64,000 nucleotides of DNA, from assembly GCA_963973455.1 (NCBI GenBank), contig CAXAZF010000008.1, positions 1-64,000 on the forward strand. The letters are read 5' to 3'. Under the pieces are notes generated by a model. That model had not been told where the DNA came from, ran no database searches, and was given only the letters and a program-made list of their open reading frames with translations. Position 1 is the stretch's first letter. The number at the start of each line of letters is the position of its first letter. The DNA is from Marixanthomonas sp002364245 (GTDB lineage Bacteria; Bacteroidota; Bacteroidia; Flavobacteriales; Flavobacteriaceae). Below, piece by piece: positions 8,504 through 15,341 of this stretch. Both the position numbers and the translations under genes were made by a program.

Positions 8504-8559
8504 AACTATTTATTTAGTTTCAAAACTATTTTTATAGTTATATAACTGAAATTTTAGTT
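8504..8559. promoter_or_regulatory. Triple BlaI-type operator and promoter
   Basis: Three 16-bp dyads start at 8504, 8524 and 8544, exactly 20 bp apart. They are AACTA-N6-TAGTT, AACTA-N6-TAGTT and AACTG-N6-TAGTT. The middle one contains the minus-strand -7 box TAGTTTTG (8528-8521), so bound repressor would block blaI transcription. Confidence 0.8.
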
Positions 8560-8690
8560 TGTTATTGTATTTCCGATACAGATTTGTAATTTTATGTCTC
8601 CTCCAAATTCAGTCAAACACACGAATATCGTAATGTAGCACGTTTTGTCTATTTCGTATTTTGTATATCGTAAATCGTGTTCCATTTTAG

Positions 8691-8698
8691 TATCTTCG
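8691..8698 (+). promoter_or_regulatory. Likely -7 element of the Ca/Na antiporter gene
   Basis: TATCTTCG is a near match to TAnnTTTG, 18 bp before the ATG at 8716. It lies inside the longer frame starting at 8677, so that longer start is rejected. Confidence 0.55.
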
Positions 8699-8715
8699 CA
8701 GCTCAAAATAATCTT

Positions 8716-9675
8716 ATGGGGATTTCTATACTTTTTGTTTTTCTAGGCTTATTGTCATTGGTAGTAGGGGGCGAATTTTTAGTGCGTTCTTCGGTCGCTT
8801 TGTCGTTTAAATTACGATTGTCAAAAATGGTCATTGGGTTAACCGTAGTTTCTTTTGCAACGTCAACTCCAGAATTATTGGTAAGTGTGCAGGCCGCTTT
8901 GGATGGGTTTAGTGATATTTCCTTAGGAAACGTTATAGGTTCAAATATTGCAAATATTGGTTTAGTGCTTGGTATAACAGCTTTTATTGCACCGCTTACA
9001 ATAGATCGTGATTTCTATAAGTTTAATTGGCCCGTTATGATGTTGCTTTCTATCGCGCTTTATTTTTTACTGAAAAGTGGAAATGGATTAAATAGAATGG
9101 AAGGAGGCGTATTTGTAATTTTACTCGTGGTGTACTTATTTCTTCTTATAAAAAGAGCTCGTTTACAAAAAGATCCTGAACCCATTGAAGAAGAAGTTGA
9201 CGTTGCTCTTTCTAAAGCATCCGGTTTTAAAATAATAATTTGGCTTCTATTGGGCGGCCTAGGTTTGTGGGGCGGAAGTGAGTTGTTGGTAACTGGCGCC
9301 GTAGATATGGCTACGGCATTAGGTGTGACAGAACGTGTTATTGCTGTAACGATGATTGCAATTGGTACAAGCGTTCCTGAACTGGCAGCATCGGTAATTG
9401 CAGCTTTAAAAAAGGAAAAAGCACTTTCGTTGGGTAATTTAATAGGTTCAAATATTTTCAATATTGCATCCGTTTTAGGAATCACCGCAGTTATAGAACC
9501 GATAGCTGTAAAAAGCCAAGAGGTGTTGACCAACGATATCTTCTGGATGCTAGGTTTTGCAGTTATTTTAATTCCATTGGCATTTATCCCAAAGAAGTTT
9601 GAAATAGGTAGGCTAAAGGGACTGCTGATTCTTGCTGCCTATGTAGGCTTTATAAGTTTAGCTCTTTTAGAATAA
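8716..9675 (+). CDS. Calcium/sodium antiporter, YrbG/CaCA family
   Basis: This 319-residue inner membrane exchanger has about ten transmembrane helices and two inverted alpha-repeats that carry the ion-binding acidic residues. The repeats are visible as SFATSTPELLVS with NVIGSNIANIGLVLG (first half) and AIGTSVPELAAS with NLIGSNIFNIASVLG (second half). A charged cytoplasmic loop (PEPIEEEVDVA) lies between the halves. The ATG at 8716 is chosen over 8677 because the promoter-like TATCTTCG falls within the longer version and the family usually begins with the first helix. Likely monocistronic. Confidence 0.93.
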   Translation: MGISILFVFLGLLSLVVGGEFLVRSSVALSFKLRLSKMVIGLTVVSFATSTPELLVSVQAALDGFSDISLGNVIGSNIANIGLVLGITAFIAPLTIDRDFYKFNWPVMMLLSIALYFLLKSGNGLNRMEGGVFVILLVVYLFLLIKRARLQKDPEPIEEEVDVALSKASGFKIIIWLLLGGLGLWGGSELLVTGAVDMATALGVTERVIAVTMIAIGTSVPELAASVIAALKKEKALSLGNLIGSNIFNIASVLGITAVIEPIAVKSQEVLTNDIFWMLGFAVILIPLAFIPKKFEIGRLKGLLILAAYVGFISLALLE

Positions 9676-9729
9676 TTTATGGGACATATAAAAGTTTATT
9701 TCTGTAAAAACACATTGATTTCCTGTTTG

Positions 9730-9826
9730 ACCCCCTAAAAATTTAGGGCTACCAAGAAGTTATACACATTTATTGATAACTTAACGTTAAAAATTAGGGG
9801 GTGTAAAAAAAATAAACTTATTTTTG
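9730..9826 (+). promoter_or_regulatory. glnA promoter with G/C-run inverted repeats
   Basis: An exact -7 box TATTTTTG lies at 9819-9826. ACCCCCTAA (9730-9738) and TTAGGGGGT (9794-9802) are 9-bp inverted arms 64 bp apart, the second covering the -33 region. A tighter palindrome CCCTAAA-AA-TTTAGGG lies at 9733-9748. The layout fits control by an unidentified nitrogen regulator. Confidence 0.55.
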
Positions 9827-9859
9827 CCCAATTCTAATTCTAAATAAAAGGAAAACTGT

Positions 9860-12046
9860 ATGTCAACTTTACGATTTCACGCAATCAAAGAAACCTTTAA
9901 CAGAAAACCTGTTGAGGTGCAAGAACCTGAACGTCGTTCTGCTATCTTCGGAAAAAACGTATTTAACGAGTCGGCCATGCGCCAATACTTGACGAAAACG
10001 TCATACAATAGCGTAATGGATGCTATTGAAAACGGAAAAAAGATAGAACGTAGTGTAGCAGATCACATTTCAACAGGAATGAAAGAATGGGCCATTTCAA
10101 AAGGAGCAACCCATTACACACACTGGTTTCAACCATTAACAGGCGCAACTGCTGAAAAGCACGATGCTTTTTTTGAAACTATCGAAAATGGTCAAAGTAT
10201 TGAGAAATTTGGCGGTGGACAGTTGGTACAGCAAGAGCCAGATGCTTCCAGTTTTCCTCACGGTGGAATAAGAAATACATTCGAAGCTCGTGGCTATACA
10301 GCTTGGGACCCTACTTCGCCTGCTTTTTTATATGGGACTACATTATGCATCCCTACTGTATTCGTATCTTACACGGGTGAAGCGTTAGACTATAAAACAC
10401 CATTATTGCGTGCTTTGCAAACAGTTGATCAAGCAGCAACCGCTGTGGCAAAATATTTTGATAAAAGCGTTACAAAAGTAAATCCAACACTTGGATGGGA
10501 GCAAGAATATTTCCTTATTGATAAAGCACTAGCATTATCCCGCCCAGACATTATGCTATCCGGCCGAACCTTATTAGGTCATTCTTCACCAAAAGGACAG
10601 CAGTTGGACGATCATTACTTTGGTTCCATTCCGTCACGTGTCCTTAATTATATGCGTGATTTGGAAACTGAATGTATGTTATTGGGTATTCCCGTAAAAA
10701 CAAGACACAATGAAGTAGCTCCAAATCAATTTGAATTGGCGCCAATTTTTGAAGAAACCAACCTTGCCGTTGACCATAACTCCTTATTAATGGATTTAAT
10801 GGACAAAATAGCTGACCGACATAACTTTAAAGTATTGTTTCATGAAAAACCATTTGCAGGCGTAAACGGAAGTGGTAAACATAATAACTGGTCGCTGGCT
10901 ACTAATACAGGAGTTAACTTATTGGGTCCAGGAAGTACACCGATGAAGAACCTTCAGTTTTTAACCTTTTTCATTAATACGTTAAAAGCTGTAAACGATC
11001 ACGAAGAATTATTAAGGGCGTCAATTGCAGGAGCAAGCAACGATCACCGTTTGGGGGCTAACGAAGCGCCACCGGCTATTATTTCTGCTTTTATTGGTTC
11101 GCAGTTAACCGATGTATTAGATGAATTAGAAAAAGTAACAGATGGAAAACTATCTCCTCAGGAAAAAACAGACCTTAAATTAAACGTGGTAGGTAAAATT
11201 CCTGAAATTTTGATGGATAATACTGACAGAAACCGTACTTCGGCTTTTGCCTTCACGGGTAATAAGTTTGAGTTTCGTGCTGTAGGCTCTACTGCAAACT
11301 GCGCCAACCCGATGACTGTGCTCAATGCGATTGTTGCAAAACAGTTGATTGACTTTAAAGAAAAAGTTGACAAGCTTATTAAAGGTAAGAAGATGAAGAA
11401 AGACGATGCCATCTTTAATGTGCTGAGAGAATATATTAAAGACTCTAAACGTATTCGCTTTGAAGGAGATGGATATGGAGAGGCTTGGGAAAAAGAGGCT
11501 AAAAAACGCGGTTTAAGTAATAATAAAACAACTCCAGATGCTTTAAAAGCAAGAGTTTCTAAGGAATCAATCGCGCTTTTTGAAGAGCTTAACATAATGA
11601 GCAAGGTAGAAATTGAGGCTCGTTATGAAATTGAAATGGAAGAATACGCTATGCGCATTCAAATAGAAGGAAGGGTGCTTGGAGATATTGCAAGGAACCA
11701 CGTAATCCCTACAGCGATTCAGTATCAAAATATATTGATAAGAAACGTAAGGGGCTTAAAGGAAATCTATGAAGACAACTTCAAGAAATTTGCTGGGGAA
11801 CAATTAAACCTTATTGAAAAAATATCACATCATATTGAAAGTATTAATAAGGGAATTACAGAAATGATCGAAGAGCGTAAAAAAGCAAACAAGATAGAAA
11901 ATGCTGAAAAACGGGCTAAGGCATACTGTAATAACGTAAAACCATACTTTGATGAAATACGTTATCATAGTGATAAATTAGAGCTTTTAGTCGATGATGA
12001 GATATGGCCTTTAACTAAATACAGAGAGTTATTATTTACTAAATAA
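9860..12046 (+). CDS. glnA: Glutamine synthetase type III
   Basis: This cytoplasmic enzyme makes glutamine from glutamate, ammonia and ATP. The length of 728 residues matches the large GSIII class (about 700-730) and excludes the shorter GSI and GSII. Diagnostic segments are HWFQPLTG near residue 93, GWEQEYFLID near 213 (metal-binding Glu), RHNEVAPNQFE near 280, NGSGKHNNWS near 335 and NRTSAFAFTGNKFEFRA near 455. The C-terminal helical region (residues about 560-728) is specific to GSIII. The gene has its own promoter and a strong terminator, so it is probably monocistronic. Confidence 0.96.
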   Translation: MSTLRFHAIKETFNRKPVEVQEPERRSAIFGKNVFNESAMRQYLTKTSYNSVMDAIENGKKIERSVADHISTGMKEWAISKGATHYTHWFQPLTGATAEKHDAFFETIENGQSIEKFGGGQLVQQEPDASSFPHGGIRNTFEARGYTAWDPTSPAFLYGTTLCIPTVFVSYTGEALDYKTPLLRALQTVDQAATAVAKYFDKSVTKVNPTLGWEQEYFLIDKALALSRPDIMLSGRTLLGHSSPKGQQLDDHYFGSIPSRVLNYMRDLETECMLLGIPVKTRHNEVAPNQFELAPIFEETNLAVDHNSLLMDLMDKIADRHNFKVLFHEKPFAGVNGSGKHNNWSLATNTGVNLLGPGSTPMKNLQFLTFFINTLKAVNDHEELLRASIAGASNDHRLGANEAPPAIISAFIGSQLTDVLDELEKVTDGKLSPQEKTDLKLNVVGKIPEILMDNTDRNRTSAFAFTGNKFEFRAVGSTANCANPMTVLNAIVAKQLIDFKEKVDKLIKGKKMKKDDAIFNVLREYIKDSKRIRFEGDGYGEAWEKEAKKRGLSNNKTTPDALKARVSKESIALFEELNIMSKVEIEARYEIEMEEYAMRIQIEGRVLGDIARNHVIPTAIQYQNILIRNVRGLKEIYEDNFKKFAGEQLNLIEKISHHIESINKGITEMIEERKKANKIENAEKRAKAYCNNVKPYFDEIRYHSDKLELLVDDEIWPLTKYRELLFTK

Positions 12047-12074
12047 TTTTAACATAATTTTAACATTTGCATTT

Positions 12075-12109
12075 AAAAGTCGTTTAACGGTAGTTGAACG
12101 ACTTTTTTA
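12075..12109 (+). terminator. Terminator of glnA
   Basis: A 12-bp stem AAGTCGTTTAAC/GTTGAACGACTT with one wobble pair and a GGTA loop is followed by six T. Confidence 0.9.
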
Positions 12110-12305
12110 TATGTACGTCCTTTCTTGTTAATTTAATTAATAAGAAAAAACCTACAAATTTTAAAAAAAAATATACTTCTACGTGTTAACACTTATTATT
12201 CTTTGTGTTTTTTTTCGCAAATTTGGATTGTATTTCAGTGGGATAGAAAACTGAAATATTACTCCTCACTTAAGTCCCTTAATCGCACAACATTGTTAAT
12301 GTATA

Positions 12306-12396
12306 AATATTTGTTTAGTAGAACAAATATTAATTAAAGTAGTCAAGTTAATTAAACTTGATTTCGTATAAAAGTATCACATTATATATTAATGTG
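12306..12396 (+). other. Stem-loop-rich 5' leader of the curli operon
   Basis: The gap of about 400 bp between glnA and the curlin gene contains no coding frame. It holds three perfect hairpins in a row: 10 bp with a 6-nt loop at 12306-12331, 7 bp with a 5-nt loop at 12343-12361, and 7 bp with a 5-nt loop at 12378-12396. Near matches to TAnnTTTG occur but I cannot place the promoter with confidence. Confidence 0.45.
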
Positions 12397-12445
12397 TGGA
12401 TTTTTAAAACCAATATAAATCAATTAGTAACTAAATTTTTAAATT

Positions 12446-13462
12446 ATGAAAAAAGTGTTTTTTTGCGCAATTGCGCTAATGTTAGGAACTGCAGCTTTTG
12501 CTCAGTTTAACCAGAACTTTGTAAATCAAACTGGTATTTTAAACGGATCTTCTGTAGATCAAGATGGTTTCTTGAACTTTAACTTTACAGACCAATTAGG
12601 GATTTTAAATGCTTCTAATGTAGAACAAGATGGAGCTTTAAACTTTTCTGATACAGACCAAATAGGTTTAGCTAACGGTTCAGATGTTGACCAAGATGGT
12701 TTAGCAAATGGATCAACTGTATTTCAATTAGGAGCATTCAACACATCTACTGTTACACAATTAGGTATTGCAAATGGTTCTTCTGTTACTCAGTTAGGTA
12801 TTGCAAATAATTCTGATGTTGATCAAACAGGAGCTTTCAACGCATCTGATGTTGATCAGTTAGGTCTTGCAAACGATTCGGATGTTGATCAAATAGGTAT
12901 CGGAAACGATTCAGATGTTGACCAAACAGGAGCATTCAACTCTTCAACTGTAGGACAGTTGGGTATCGGTAACCAATCTGATGTAACTCAAACTGGGATT
13001 GCAAATACCTCTATGGTAGCTCAAATAGGTGTCGGAAACGATTCAGATGTTGACCAAACAGGTCTTGGAAATGGATCTAGTGTTGTACAAGTTGGAATTG
13101 CTAACCAATCTGATGTTGACCAAATAGGTGCTTTCAACGGTTCTGCTGTTAACCAATTGGGTATTGCAAATAACTCTACTGTAGGGCAGTTAGGTATTGC
13201 AAACACTTCTTTGGTAAACCAAGCTGGTATTGCTAATGGTTCTATCGTTGGGCAATTAGGAATTGCTAACGATTCAGAAGTAAACCAATTAGGGTTGGCT
13301 AACGGTAGCCTTGTACTACAGGCAGGTGTATTAAACACATCTCTTGTTAACCAAGCTGGTGCTTTAAACGGTAGCATTGTATTACAAAGCGGGTTAGGAC
13401 ACAACAGTGTTGTTAATCAGTTAGGTGTAGCTAATGGATCATTGGTTGTTCAAAGCAACTAA
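12446..13462 (+). CDS. csgA: Curlin-repeat major amyloid subunit (CsgA-like)
   Basis: This 338-residue secreted protein has a signal peptide (cleavage after GTAAFA) and only about eight residues before the repeats. Then come 28 uninterrupted 11-residue repeats, each Q-x-G-x-x-N-x-S-x-V-x, ending QSN. Q1 and G3 are invariant, and N6 and S8 occur in 27 of 28. The Q-x-G-x-x-N spacing equals that of curlin repeats, with Ser in place of the usual Ala. The repeat region has no Lys or Arg. It is rich in Asp through repeat 18 and nearly uncharged after that. It should form the extracellular fibre subunit secreted through the CsgG pore encoded downstream. Confidence 0.88.
   Translation: MKKVFFCAIALMLGTAAFAQFNQNFVNQTGILNGSSVDQDGFLNFNFTDQLGILNASNVEQDGALNFSDTDQIGLANGSDVDQDGLANGSTVFQLGAFNTSTVTQLGIANGSSVTQLGIANNSDVDQTGAFNASDVDQLGLANDSDVDQIGIGNDSDVDQTGAFNSSTVGQLGIGNQSDVTQTGIANTSMVAQIGVGNDSDVDQTGLGNGSSVVQVGIANQSDVDQIGAFNGSAVNQLGIANNSTVGQLGIANTSLVNQAGIANGSIVGQLGIANDSEVNQLGLANGSLVLQAGVLNTSLVNQAGALNGSIVLQSGLGHNSVVNQLGVANGSLVVQSN
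12527..13450 (+). repeat. 28 tandem 33-bp coding repeats
   Basis: The 924 bp are exactly 28 units of 33 bp, encoding the 11-residue curlin-type repeats. The DNA copies are diverged but some stretches around the DVDQ codons are nearly identical, so unit gain or loss by recombination is plausible. Confidence 0.9.
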
Positions 13463-13507
13463 GAAGATATAATTTATTAAACATATCTTTTGAAATATTA
13501 AAAAGTG

Positions 13508-13532
13508 TAAGGGCATTTTAAAAATGCCCTTA
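13508..13532 (+). terminator. Intercistronic hairpin after csgA
   Basis: A perfect 12-bp inverted repeat TAAGGGCATTTT/AAAATGCCCTTA with a 1-nt centre lies between the subunit gene and the next gene. No long T run follows, so it is more likely a leaky terminator or RNA-stabilising stem. It would allow more subunit mRNA than downstream mRNA. Confidence 0.6.
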
Positions 13533-13607
13533 TGCTTAATTAAAAGACAATAAATTCTTATATTTACTTAAGAGATTGTTGTTTTATAACAATTAAAAGC
13601 AATAGAG

Positions 13608-14135
13608 ATGAAAAATTTAACTAAAATACTGCTTGTACTAGTGTTTTCATTTTTCAGTATTGCTACTGCATTCTCCCAAACTTACTCGAAGGAAGCCACA
13701 AACGCTATAGAAAACCTTCAAAATAAAGCTGTTCAGCTTAATTATATATCTTCCCAAAAATCACAAATTAACGCTACAAGGAGTACAGTAGCAACTGCTA
13801 ATAATGTATTTATACAACAAGTAGGAAACTATAACAGAATAGTTTCTAATACAAAATCTGATAGAAGTGATATCAATCTTTTCCAGAATGGAAACAACAA
13901 TGATATTTTTTTGAAAATCAATGCTGGTACTATTAATGAAAAAGTAGTACAAAATGGCAATAACCATAGCTTTATAGATTTTAGCCCTTTACGTTCAAAT
14001 GTTCACGAAGGACAGATTTTACAAACGGGCAATGGTCAAAACTTAAGATGGTATGGATCTAATTCTCTTTCAGAAAAACTAAAAGTATCAATGAAAGGAA
14101 ATGGGCAAACCCTTACTATTCGTAATTTTAATTAA
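13608..14135 (+). CDS. Curlin-like minor subunit/nucleator (CsgB-like)
   Basis: This 175-residue secreted protein has a signal peptide (residues 1-24, ending AFSQ). A helical linker is followed by about five irregular curlin-like repeats, recognisable by IQQVGNYN, LFQNGNNN, VVQNGNNH, ILQTGNGQN and SMKGNGQ. Unlike the regular subunit encoded before it, the repeats are spaced about 20-25 residues apart and carry basic residues. Few, imperfect, charged repeats are what distinguishes the CsgB nucleator from CsgA in enterobacteria, so this is the best nucleator candidate, but that is inference. It is separated from the CsgE gene by 2 bp, so it is co-translated with the secretion genes. Confidence 0.7.
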   Translation: MKNLTKILLVLVFSFFSIATAFSQTYSKEATNAIENLQNKAVQLNYISSQKSQINATRSTVATANNVFIQQVGNYNRIVSNTKSDRSDINLFQNGNNNDIFLKINAGTINEKVVQNGNNHSFIDFSPLRSNVHEGQILQTGNGQNLRWYGSNSLSEKLKVSMKGNGQTLTIRNFN

Positions 14136-14137
14136 AC

Positions 14138-14923
14138 ATGTTTTGTAGAGTACATACATACAGCATACTAATGCTTATGTTGCTATGTTCAATAAATGCT
14201 TTTTCTCAATTTTATAATAAAGAGGTAGAAGCTAAGATTGAAACAGTGACTAATACAGAGTTTATTGAAATTACAGGAACCGCACAAAATAAAACTAACA
14301 TAGACCAAAGTCTGCGGTATGAGCTGTCTGTTTTCAAGAAAAGTCCGACTAGTAACTCGAAAACTAAGCAAAGTGGCAGGTTTGTTTTAAAAGCAGGTGA
14401 AAAGAAAGATTTGTCTAAAACCACTATAAATGCAAAAGAAAAAGATGAAATAATACTTTTACTTTTAATTTACGATATTCATGATAACTTAATAGGTAAA
14501 GATCGAATTGTTTTTAACGACCAAAAGCCTGACACTAAAATCATTGCTGAGAAAATAGATATTGAAACAGATAAGGCTGAAAGTGTTGATGGGGATGTCA
14601 ATAGAACTAGTTATGGAATTGAATTAAAAGGAATTGTTGTAGAAGAAACTAAAACCAAACCAGGACGTGATTTTTTCAAAATGTTTTCTTCAAAATATAA
14701 CTATTATAAAATCAATGGAGAAAAAGTAGTTACTGTTAGTGAGGTTTTGGCGTTGGGTATTAATACAAAAATAGAAATTGAAGTAGGTGATAAAGTGGTT
14801 TTAGAATTTTTTCTTAGCCCTAGAAATGATTACTTAAAATCCATGGCAGATCAAGCCATAAACGTGGTAAATAGATATTTTATAAATTTACGTAACGATA
14901 AAGAACAAATTAACAGATATTAA
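14138..14923 (+). CDS. csgE: CsgE with an N-terminal CsgC/CsgH-like domain
   Basis: This 261-residue periplasmic protein has a signal peptide to about residue 24. Residues about 165-250 match CsgE, the adaptor that caps the CsgG pore. Markers are GIVVEETKTKPGRDFF, the SKYNYYKINGEK segment and LSPRNDY followed by a terminal helix. Residues about 28-130 resemble the CsgC/CsgH beta-sandwich that blocks premature amyloid formation. The run SNSKTKQSGRFVLKAGE followed by INAKEKDEIILLLLIYD parallels CsgC closely in spacing, but the CxC motif of CsgC is absent. E. coli CsgE is only about 129 residues, so this is a two-domain fusion. The CsgE assignment is firm and the N-terminal one is moderate. Confidence 0.82.
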   Translation: MFCRVHTYSILMLMLLCSINAFSQFYNKEVEAKIETVTNTEFIEITGTAQNKTNIDQSLRYELSVFKKSPTSNSKTKQSGRFVLKAGEKKDLSKTTINAKEKDEIILLLLIYDIHDNLIGKDRIVFNDQKPDTKIIAEKIDIETDKAESVDGDVNRTSYGIELKGIVVEETKTKPGRDFFKMFSSKYNYYKINGEKVVTVSEVLALGINTKIEIEVGDKVVLEFFLSPRNDYLKSMADQAINVVNRYFINLRNDKEQINRY

Positions 14924-14934
14924 CAGCCTAAAAG

Positions 14935-15336
14935 ATGAAAAATTTTATACCCATTATTTTTTTATTAATAGCAACTGCCTCCTATGGGCAACAGCTTGTC
15001 TATAAACCGGTAAATCCTAATTTTGGCGGAGACCCTTTTAATTACCAAATGTTGTTAAGTTCTGCCGATGCTCAAAATACTTTTAAAGACCCATCCCTAC
15101 AAGAAGATGATCAATCTGAACTCGACGCATTTAAAGAAAGCCTAAATAGACAGTTGTTGGATCAAATTTCGAGTCAACTGCTTATTGAGCAGTTTGGAGA
15201 TGATGTTTTAACACCCGGAACCTCAAATTTTGGAACTTTAGAGTTAGAGGTGTATGAATCTTCAGAAGGGTTGGTGATTAATATATTAGATACAAGTAAT
15301 GGAGATCAAACCCAAATTATAGTGCCAACAAATTAA
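14935..15336 (+). CDS. csgF: Curli assembly factor CsgF
   Basis: This 133-residue protein has a signal peptide ending SYGQ. The mature N-terminus QLVYKPVNPNFGGDPFN matches the CsgF segment that inserts into the CsgG channel, with the hallmark PNFGG. The following LLSSADAQNTFKDPS is also characteristic. The length equals the family norm. CsgF couples secretion through CsgG to nucleation at the cell surface. The gene lies 11 bp after csgE and 5 bp before csgG. Confidence 0.93.
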   Translation: MKNFIPIIFLLIATASYGQQLVYKPVNPNFGGDPFNYQMLLSSADAQNTFKDPSLQEDDQSELDAFKESLNRQLLDQISSQLLIEQFGDDVLTPGTSNFGTLELEVYESSEGLVINILDTSNGDQTQIIVPTN

Positions 15337-15341
15337 AGCTT

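Noticed and set aside
8677..8716. The longer start of the Ca/Na antiporter at 8677
   Set aside because: A promoter-like TATCTTCG falls inside the extension, and the family begins at the first helix.
13021..13404. A 127-codon frame antisense to the curlin gene
   Set aside because: It is a by-product of the repetitive coding sequence on the other strand.
12527..13450. 33-bp direct repeats that could suggest a CRISPR or satellite array
   Set aside because: The repeats are in-frame coding units without unique spacers and encode the curlin-type motif.
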